Shown in pieces: positions 57,835 to 64,000 of a DNA stretch of 64,000 bases. The notes beneath the pieces are model-generated. The model was not told the DNA's origin. It saw nothing but the letters and a program-made list of their open reading frames with translations, and did not search any database. The position numbers were made by a program, and so were the translations under genes. Origin of the DNA: Gonocerus acuteangulatus (taxonomy: Eukaryota; Arthropoda; Insecta; Hemiptera; Coreidae); NCBI GenBank assembly GCA_946811695.1, contig OX328131.1, positions 13,880,017 through 13,944,016 on the forward strand, read 5' to 3'. The stretch's first letter is position 1; each line of letters starts with the position of its first letter.

Positions 57835-58928
57835 AAGAGAACAAACTACACATTCGTTGTTTATGCTCCTATTTCTTCGATTGGGTTGACACCATGGAAA
57901 ATTCAGAAACTATTTTGTAGAGAATTTAGTAAGCTTCAAAATGGCTACCTTCAACTTACCACGATTTCCAAACGTTTTTGATATATTTAAGAAAGTACAC
58001 AAATATCCCATAACTTTTTGCCTGTATTAATACTTTTTTTTTTGTCGATTACTTCCTTAACTCCAAATGAAACTAACACCTAAATATTTTAGTTTAAACG
58101 AATTTCAAATATGTAGAAAATATTTTACCGGTACGGAAAATTAGTCCGAAAAACTATTTTAACAACTTTTCGCAAAAACGGTTACAGATATCATCTTAGG
58201 TTATAGAACCTATAAGAAGAGTGCCTGCAAGCAGAGTTGGGCAAACGTTAGCGGTCGCTAATACCTAATACCTTCCCGCTAATTTAGCGGTACTGATAAG
58301 AGCCTGCGCTAACGATTAGCGCATAGCGACGGCAGTGCGCTAATCGCTAATTCATATAAAATGTTTAAATATCTTTGTAGCTAACTAGGAGGAATATCTC
58401 CTATTCTTCCTCCTATTCTCCTATTCTTCCAATATTCCTCCTATTCTTCCTTTTTTTATTCCACCTTCAATATCCTTTTTTTATTCCACCTTCAATATTC
58501 CTCCTAGTTAGCTACAAAGATATTTAAACATTTTAAATGAATTAGCGATTAGCGCACTGCCGTCGCTATGCGCTAATCGCGCAGGCTCTTATCAGTACCG
58601 CTAAATTAGCGGGAAGGTATTAGGTATTAGCGCGCGCTAACGTTTGCCCAACTCTGCCTGCAAGCATATTAAAACGAAAACTTGACCATTATGATTTTTT
58701 TGAGCTAATATCGCTTCAAAAACCGTGTTCCAAGTTGTCCTTTCAAATTAGACGAAAGATTTTTGTACCAAGTGTATGGCTATATATATACTAAGTTGAA
58801 CTACCGTTAAATTAGTGACCTATGGGTTCTGAAAAATGAAATTTTCTACCGATACTTTCGGATTGCGTCTTTCGGTCCATCTCATAAGCGGGTTTCCTCC
58901 CTATTGAAGGAGGGAAGATACTTGCTAA
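57835..58928 (+). mobile_element. Family A copy carrying an hAT foldback
   Basis: The body aligns with family A (TTTTGTAGAGAATTTAGTAAG, TTCAACTTACCACGATTTCC). The 3' segment ends with the hairpin arms CCTCCCT/GAAGGAGGG and TTGCTAA. The 425-bp insertion at 58232-58656 interrupts it. A TA tract (57770-57825) lies just upstream. The 5' terminus is missing. Confidence 0.6.
58232..58656. mobile_element. hAT-type foldback MITE, 425 bp
   Basis: Begins CAGAGTTGGGCAAACGTTAG and ends in its complement; arms of about 165 bp are nearly perfect inverted repeats, with a pyrimidine-rich ATTCCTCCTATT centre. An 8-bp target duplication CCTGCAAG flanks it at 58224-58231 and 58657-58664. CAG-start termini and an 8-bp duplication are hAT hallmarks. 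No coding capacity. Confidence 0.95.
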
Positions 58929-59251
58929 AAAATAAATAAATTCCGAATTCTATCCAGGTAAAAAGAAATGCTACTTCATAAGAAGAAAAACCCAAGACTA
59001 CTTTGTATGTAAGATGTTACCTCAGAGACACGACGAGAGAATTGTCTCGAGAGAGAAGAAGAAAAGGGAATTATAAGTTTTTCGATGGTACTTCAAAACA
59101 AGCGTCCCTATAACTAATTTAGCGGGAAACCTCTATAGCTGGATGTCTTCTCAACAACAACTTTCAGAAGTTCTTCTTTTCACAATCCTGTTTCATTAGA
59201 TTTTCATTGCATTTATTATTCACAAAATTAACCTTGACTCATTTCTTAAAT
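58929..59251. other. Unassigned stretch
   Basis: No gene recognised. Confidence 0.35.
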
Positions 59252-59575
59252 GGCCTATTTTCGCGGTTCCTCCCTCCCTTTATATATATTTTCCCTTTAT
59301 TTATTGAGCAGAATTCGTCGAACGGAACATGGTTTTTGGAGCGAAATTCACGAGAAAAAAATCGTTACGCTAACATCTTATGCTTGTACGTACTCGTATT
59401 ATAGGCGTCTTGGCCAAGGAAAAACTATTGTAGCCATTTTTAAGGTGATAGCTTTAACCGTTTTGAGTAAAATTGGAACAATAGTTGTAGAATCAATAGT
59501 TTTTTTGGTTTGGGTACATAGAATCATAGGACTCAGTAAAAATGTGTTCTACTTTATCTCTCTCTATTTGCAGTA
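59252..59575 (-). mobile_element. Family A 3' fragment
   Basis: Reverse orientation: TTCGCGGTTCCTCCCTCCC at the left end, then a deletion that joins the terminus directly to the central segment (GAAATTCACGAGAAAAAAATC, GTGATAGCTTTAACCG). The usual hairpin-to-TA segment is missing. Confidence 0.55.
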
Positions 59576-59592
59576 ATATTTAAGACACGTAA

Positions 59593-59877
59593 AAACAAAC
59601 GAAAAAAACCCGCAAAAAATGGTGTAAGGAATGGTTGCAGAGAAGAAATAAATTCACCCATATCAATCTGCTGAACGAATTAAGAGATAAACCAACAAAT
59701 TATCGCAATTATCTGCGCATGAACGAATCAGTTTACATAGAGTTATTGTCACTTGTATCTCCTTTCATTCAGAAGAAATATACACAAATGAGGGCCGCTA
59801 TATCTCCACACGAAAAACTAACAGCTACTTTGAGATTCTTGAGGAGTCAATTTTCCTCTACTTCTTTCGAATATTAG
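59593..59877 (+). pseudogene. PIF/Harbinger transposase N-terminal fragment
   Basis: An open frame of 94 codons up to a TAG at 59875-59877. It carries the conserved N-terminal block of HARBI1/ALP1-like transposases: KKWCKEWLQRR, LLNELR, YRNYLRM, LLSLVSPFIQKK, then T-x-MRAAISPHEKL and TLRFL. Family members continue with a helix-turn-helix and the DDE nuclease (over 300 residues); here the frame ends just after TLRFL, so the catalytic part is gone. It converges on a MADF-domain fragment on the other strand, the pair expected in one Harbinger element. Confidence 0.75.
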
Positions 59878-60076
59878 ATCGAAAATTATTAATTTTACTT
59901 TTAGCCATACTCTCGTTTGCATTTGGATATATTTTCTGCAGTTTGTATACTAATTTGCGATATGCAGCATCCCTTTTATTTCTATTGTGAAAATCATCGT
60001 CTTTTATTTTCCATAAACATGGTTCATTTTTATAAATTTCGATGAAATCACTAAGAACTTCGTTAATTAACGGATT
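59858..60076 (-). pseudogene. MADF-domain fragment, Harbinger accessory protein
   Basis: Reverse-strand frame of about 72 codons. It reads FIEIYKNEPCLWKIKDDDF, then NRNKRDAAYRKL, ending INNFRSNIRKK. This is a nearly complete MADF (Adf-1/Myb-SANT-like) DNA-binding domain, with the Trp and the N-x-R-x-KR-x-A core. In animals PIF/Harbinger elements carry a second Myb/MADF protein that helps the transposase; the tail-to-tail arrangement here fits that. The end overlaps the transposase fragment by 20 bp, so an internal deletion has fused the two. Host MADF genes are the alternative origin. Confidence 0.65.
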
Positions 60077-60129
60077 CCATAAATAAATAAATAAAAAGGC
60101 CACAACTGTAAAACAAATCAACACAAATC

Positions 60130-60375
60130 AGAGTTGCAGAAAACTGAGACCTCATCAGGTACACCTGACAACCCCCACACACACATGAGGTCTACTCGCC
60201 TGTCAGGTGGAAATAATCGAATTTTCATCAGGTGTGAGGTCGCCGGAAAGGGTAGAGTGGGGGTAGTAAAGTTCCGCCACAGACTATGAGGTAGACCCGA
60301 CAGGTGCGCCGGACGGGTGAACCTGTCCGGTCTACCTAATAGTGTGTGGCGGCCCTTAAGGGATAAGAAATGAAG
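60130..60375. repeat. GC-richer region with inverted motifs
   Basis: Contains multiple short complementary motifs (CAGGTACACCTG, GACAGGTG, CCGGACGGGTGAACCTGTCCGG-like arms at 60309-60331, GGCGGCC). It could be the terminal part of the Harbinger element or a separate MITE; no clean boundary was found. Confidence 0.35.
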
Positions 60376-60377
60376 TG

Positions 60378-60414
60378 CGCTTAGATGACGCAGTTCCTCC
60401 GCTTCGGACTTTTT
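60378..60414 (-). mobile_element. Family A 5'-end fragment
   Basis: The reverse strand carries GTCCGAAGCGGAGGAACTGC, then CATCTAAGCGCAC: the family A 5' signature with an A-run plus G before it, as in complete copies. Confidence 0.55.
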
Positions 60415-60507
60415 ACTATAAATTATTTTCATCTACATAACTATTCCACCGGATCAACAATAGTCACTTTTTACAATATTTATTTCTTGATTGAGTTAAT
60501 TTTCTTC

Positions 60508-60553
60508 TTTTTTTTTTAACGGTGTATCTACTGCTACTGTCATTAGCACCGTT
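60508..60553 (-). mobile_element. SINE tail fragment next to the LDLa exon
   Basis: Poly-T followed by AACGGTGTATCTACTGC and ATTAGCACCGTTAG, the reverse complement of the shared SINE tail with compensating changes in its GGYGCTAAT/ACACCG parts. Head missing. It ends about 45 bp before the exon. Confidence 0.6.
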
Positions 60554-60598
60554 AGCTGAATTGTTCATATTCTAAGTTTTGTTTTGTTGATATTTCAG

Positions 60599-60776
60599 AT
60601 GGTGTTGTTTTGGGTGGGTGGGGTGCTGCTTCTGCTGGGTGCAGTTGCTGGTGTACCGCCTCCCTGTCGGGTGTCCGAGTTCTTCTGTGACACCGGTCAG
60701 TGCGTCGCTCTTGACAAATTCTGTGACGGATCCTATGACTGCCCTGACAAGTCCGACGAGCCTAGATACTGCACGC
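60599..60776 (+). CDS. First coding exon of a secreted or membrane LDLa-domain protein
   Basis: The exon follows a good 3' splice acceptor (TTGTTGATATTTCAG ending 60598) and its ATG is the first codon (60599). It ends at a consensus donor GTAAGT (60777-60782). The 178-nt length leaves phase 1, typical for LDLa exons. The encoded 59 residues start with a short hydrophobic signal peptide (VLFWVGGVLLLLGAVAG). A complete LDL-receptor class A repeat follows: six Cys in the order PPPC, FFC, GQC, KFC, YDC, RYC, with the calcium-binding DGSYDC...DKSDE acidic cluster. The product should enter the secretory pathway. Proteins of this shape include LDLa-CUB and LDLa-protease families, but the rest of the gene lies outside this window, so I give no symbol. 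The acceptor implies a non-coding upstream exon. Confidence 0.8.
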
Positions 60777-61139
60777 GTAAGTACTCTTCAATAACATAAG
60801 TACTTGTTCATAAATTTCATTATGCTTTGTCGCTAGATGTATAATTCCTCCCAACAACAAATGATGACCCATTTGAAGAAGCTTGAGTGGTTTCCAGAGA
60901 AACTATGGAATCGAAAATATGGGTGGCTGGAAAAGGTTAGTTTCAGAAAGAATTCAAATTTTGCCATGTATCACCAATCAAAATTCTCCAGTGAATTTTA
61001 ATTGAATGTAGTTGCCGAATATGTACCTATCAATGGATTTTTGAAAACTTTCCTGAAGTCATTGGCGATCTGACGAGGAATTTAGAGATTTAATAACTCA
61101 TAGGTAAAAAAAAAATGTTACAATTTATATTGATATATA
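60777..61139 (+). other. Start of the intron downstream of the LDLa exon
   Basis: Non-coding; begins GTAAGTACTC. No second exon is visible to the end of the window, so the intron is probably longer than 3 kb and holds the repeats that follow. Confidence 0.5.
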
Positions 61140-61562
61140 CAGTAGACTCTCCCTTATCCGGCGTTCTCTTAACCGTCGCTTTCTCTAATCCGGCGGTCTC
61201 CGAGAGGAATGAGTGACGGATCTCGGAACTCGCCGGAGCTAGACCTGCTCGAGGGTTCCTAGAAAACCTTTCCTTCCTACCTACAGAAACCTGTGTTTCT
61301 ACAAAAAAAATAAATGTTTCTACTAAGACACTTGCGGCTGGAACGCCTCATTTCAGCCAGTCCAGGTTTCAAGTTTTAAAAGTAATTTTAATAATATGTA
61401 TCATTTTAAATATGCAATTTAAATGGTTCATATTATTATAACCTCAAATAATAAGATTTTCCAAATAGATAATTGACCGCTCCTAACAGAATGCTCCAAT
61501 CCGGCGTTTGCTCTAATCAAACTGTACCCCGGTCCCGACGACAAAAGATTAGGGAGAGTACT
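61140..61562. mobile_element. pogo/Tigger-like MITE
   Basis: Starts CAGTAGACTCTCCCTTATCC and ends GATTAGGGAGAGTACT, imperfectly complementary. TCCGGCG motifs recur near both ends (61158-61164, 61190-61195, 61500-61505), as in pogo-like elements with repeated TCCGGC motifs. TA lies beside the left end. About 423 bp, no transposase. Confidence 0.6.
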
Positions 61563-62114
61563 ATTTATAAAATATTAAGGTTTGATAAAAATCAAAGATA
61601 AAAACGCAAATCAGGCCTCCCAGTTTCATACAATGGGAGTGGGTACACCGCCGCTGGAGTCCGATATAAGCACGCCAGACATAAGCGTAACATGAAAACA
61701 CGCTATAATGATGTAGTTCTTGGGATTTGGGCGTTTTTTTTTAATCCTACGAGACATTAAATATACTCCAAGTATTCTTTGTAAGCTCACCATACACCCA
61801 TTGTACCTTACCTATGCAAGGAGCATACAATGGGAGTCAATACATGTAGGGTTTCCGTGACAAAAATTTCATTGTTTGTTTAAATTTTCCAAATCCACGT
61901 CATCGCTTCTAGGTCATCTAGTCTGATCCTTATTGTTCTAGAATTTAAACTGCTCATGAACCTGAAATTCATGGAATTCTCACAATGCCGATTGCTTGAA
62001 TTTCACTAAATCTCTAATGGTACTTCAATTAACAGTAATCAATTAACTATTTCCTACACCTGATTAGATTCAATCAGACACCTGTCATTTATTCACTTTC
62101 TGCTCCAGCAATGC
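61563..62114. other. Unassigned stretch
   Basis: 61700-61740 carries a diverged reverse family A 5' signature (ACGCTATAATGATGTAGTTC). No gene recognised. Confidence 0.4.
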
Positions 62115-62644
62115 GCATTTCACTGCCTTCTATGTCAGCCTCCACTTGCTTTTTAGGAATTATCAGGTCATTTCACTGCCTTCTATATCAGCCTCCACTT
62201 GCTTTTTAGGAATTATCAGGTCATTTCACTGCTTACTATATCAGCCTCCACTTGCTTTTTAGGAATTATCAGGTCATTTCACTGCCTTCTATATCAGCCT
62301 CCACTTGCTTTTTAGGAATTATCAGGTCATTTCACTGCCTTCTATATCAGCCTCCACTTGCTTTTTAGGAATTATCAGGTCATTTCACTGCCTTCTATAT
62401 CAGCCTCCACTTGCTTTTTAGGAATTATCAGGTCATTTCACTGCCTTCTATATCAGCCTCCACTTGCTTTTTAGGAATTATCAGGTCATTTCACTGCCTT
62501 CTATATCAGCCTCCACTTGCTTTTTAGGAATTATCAGGTCATTTCACTGCCTTCTATATCAGCCTCCACTTGCTTTTTAGGAATTATCAGGTCATTTCAC
62601 TGCCTTCTATATCAGCCTCCACTTGCTTTTTAGGAATTATCAGG
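62115..62644. repeat. 53-bp minisatellite, ten units
   Basis: Ten head-to-tail 53-bp units starting at 62115 and every 53 bp to 62592. Units are identical except for unit one (first base and TATGTC) and unit three (GCTTACTATATC). There are no spacers, so it is not CRISPR-like. The high identity implies recent expansion or homogenisation. Confidence 0.95.
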
Positions 62645-62999
62645 TCATTTCAAATAATTGTTATATATTTATTTTTCTCTTTGGAAACATGAAATTAAAT
62701 TGTATCTGTCATTTTATTGTTGTGAATGGTACGAATTTAAGGTTCTAAATGATTATTTTGAGCCAGATGTATTGATTTTTTTTTTTTTTTTTTAGTATGC
62801 CTAATTTTATTTTATGTTGACCAAACAATAAAAAATGGCCTTGAATTCGACTTATCAACTTTAACATACTTAACAAAGAAAAGTACACGATTGAACCGGA
62901 TTTGATGCGTCGACTTTCAAAAATGATTTGTCCAAATCTTAAACTACTCAGGGGCACAAAAAACGTTTAACCTAACCTCATACCTTTAGGGAATTTATA
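62645..62999. other. Unassigned stretch
   Basis: T-run at 62777-62795. No gene recognised. Confidence 0.35.
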
Positions 63000-63003
63000 T
63001 TAA

Positions 63004-63280
63004 CCCTTTAACGGGCACATTTCGCTAGCTACGTTGGAATTTTTTTAATTTATATTTGGGAGTCTGAGGGGAATCCATTTACTAAATATGAACCCAGGTT
63101 GTTAAAAAAAAATTGTATCCATAAATACGAGGTTGGCCGCTTGAGCGGCCCTTGCCTATTCCATGCAGCGAGGATCCCCGATATGCAATGCCCGCGATAC
63201 GTCGTAAAGCCGATTCCAAGTCGCAAAGATCCCGAAAATGAAAATGGTTCATTCGATGGCGTTACCCTAAGATTGGCAGG

Positions 63281-63325
<45 letters not shown>

Positions 63326-63809
63326 ATAATAATTGTATAATGCTAGCCCAAAATATCATTTGAACCAGGATTGAGAAAAATATTTCATCATTATGCCAAA
63401 AAAAGTATTTTTTCCTTCCAGTCTGACGAGAGTAAGGTACTTATGAGACAAATCAAATGAATAACATGTAAGCGATATACTCATTCCAATTAAAATCAAT
63501 TAATTCCTAATCTAGAATGTATAAAAGAATTATTACATACTTAGAAACGATTTCCGGATAAGATGAGTGAACCAGAGAGCCAATAATGCACGGCGAACAC
63601 TGACACAAGACGAGTGCGGGAATGGGCAAGGACCGCTATAGCGGCCAACTTCGTCATATCTCGGCTCGTCGGGTCCAAGACCTCCAAATTCTATTTTCGG
63701 CATACCCCGGCATCTAGCAGGAAGCATTGGAACCAATTCCGCCTCACTCGCGTCATTGTTTAATTTCAGCGAGCAGTGGCCGCTCAAGCGGCCCTTGCCC
63801 GTTAAGGGG
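63004..63809. mobile_element. piggyBac-like MITE, 806 bp
   Basis: TTAA at 63000-63003 and 63810-63813, with terminal repeats CCCTTTAACGGGC and GCCCGTTAAGGGG (12 of 13 matching). The palindrome GGCCGCT-CA-AGCGGCC at 63778-63793 lies 16 bp from the right end; its complement GGCCGCT-TG-AGCGGCC occurs at about 63133-63148. Subterminal regions are inverted copies (TACGAGGTTGGCC against GGCCAACTTCGTC), so frames on opposite strands encode similar peptides by symmetry. A-run at 63284-63322. No transposase. Confidence 0.8.
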
Positions 63810-63813
63810 TTAA

Positions 63814-64000
63814 AGAGGCCACACTAACATTCATTTACTTATTTTTGATGAGATTTAATGAATTTGATGACAAAATGGACACGTTTTGAAAGTCATCGCC
63901 TCATTTGTATGAAAACACTTGGTTGTTATTATATTCAGAGCAGCTGGTTAACCGATGGAATTCCGATGGTAAATTTAGGCAGGGTTTGGTTGTGATATCC
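63814..64000. other. Unassigned window end
   Basis: Short AT-rich sequence with no recognisable feature. Confidence 0.4.

Noticed and set aside
62115..62644. CRISPR-like array
   Set aside because: Units are contiguous 53-bp repeats with no unique spacers and the context is an animal genome.

Overview
This is AT-rich animal nuclear DNA, most probably from an arthropod with a large, repeat-rich genome. That rests on the repeat types: Helentron/Helitron2-like non-autonomous elements with internal (TA)n tracts, piggyBac-like TTAA elements, a PIF/Harbinger remnant with a MADF protein, hAT and pogo-like MITEs, 5S-rRNA- and tRNA-derived SINEs, and LINE tails. Nothing bacterial or viral in organisation is present. 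Only one host exon is well supported: a signal peptide plus one complete LDL-receptor class A repeat at 60599-60776, with acceptor and donor splice sites. The rest reads as intergenic or intronic DNA packed with transposable elements and tandem arrays.

Layout. 1-10 kb: Helentron-like copies (870-1907, 7611-9060), a 63-bp minisatellite (3737-4681), a foldback (5676-6262), a LINE tail (6300-6551) and a piggyBac-like end (9553). 10-17 kb: reverse-orientation Helentron-like remnants, one with a 40-bp minisatellite, and a complete family-B element (15400-16492). 17-22 kb: two large satellites (126-bp and 155-bp units) that share a 31-bp monomer in opposite orientation. 22-35 kb: SINEs, a piggyBac-like MITE (25669-26224), an approximately 155-bp CAGCTG-rich tandem region, a LINE C-terminus and a 5S-derived SINE nested in a Helentron-like element. 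35-39 kb: a Helentron-like copy whose TA tract carries a foldback and a young 3.1-kb non-autonomous LTR element with a 374-aa Gag-like ORF. 40-48 kb: two long palindromes, the second family-B copy (41382-42484) and a full 1,100-bp family-A copy (46061-47160). 49-54 kb: LINE tails, two SINE insertions with recognisable empty-site paralogues, and piggyBac remnants. 57-60 kb: a family-A copy holding a 425-bp hAT foldback, then a Harbinger transposase fragment converging on a MADF-domain fragment. 60-64 kb: the LDLa exon, a pogo-like MITE, ten 53-bp repeats and an 806-bp piggyBac-like MITE.

The elements interact mainly by nesting and by seeding repeats. Family-A and family-B elements appear to provide TA tracts and internal units that expand into minisatellites, and later elements land in them. 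Three patterns deserve attention: family-specific palindromes at a fixed 16 bp from one piggyBac-like end and about 44-50 bp from the other; covarying asymmetric terminal repeats in the Helentron-like families; and one 3' tail shared by SINEs with different Pol III heads. All family names rest on reading by eye; no database search or alignment was run.
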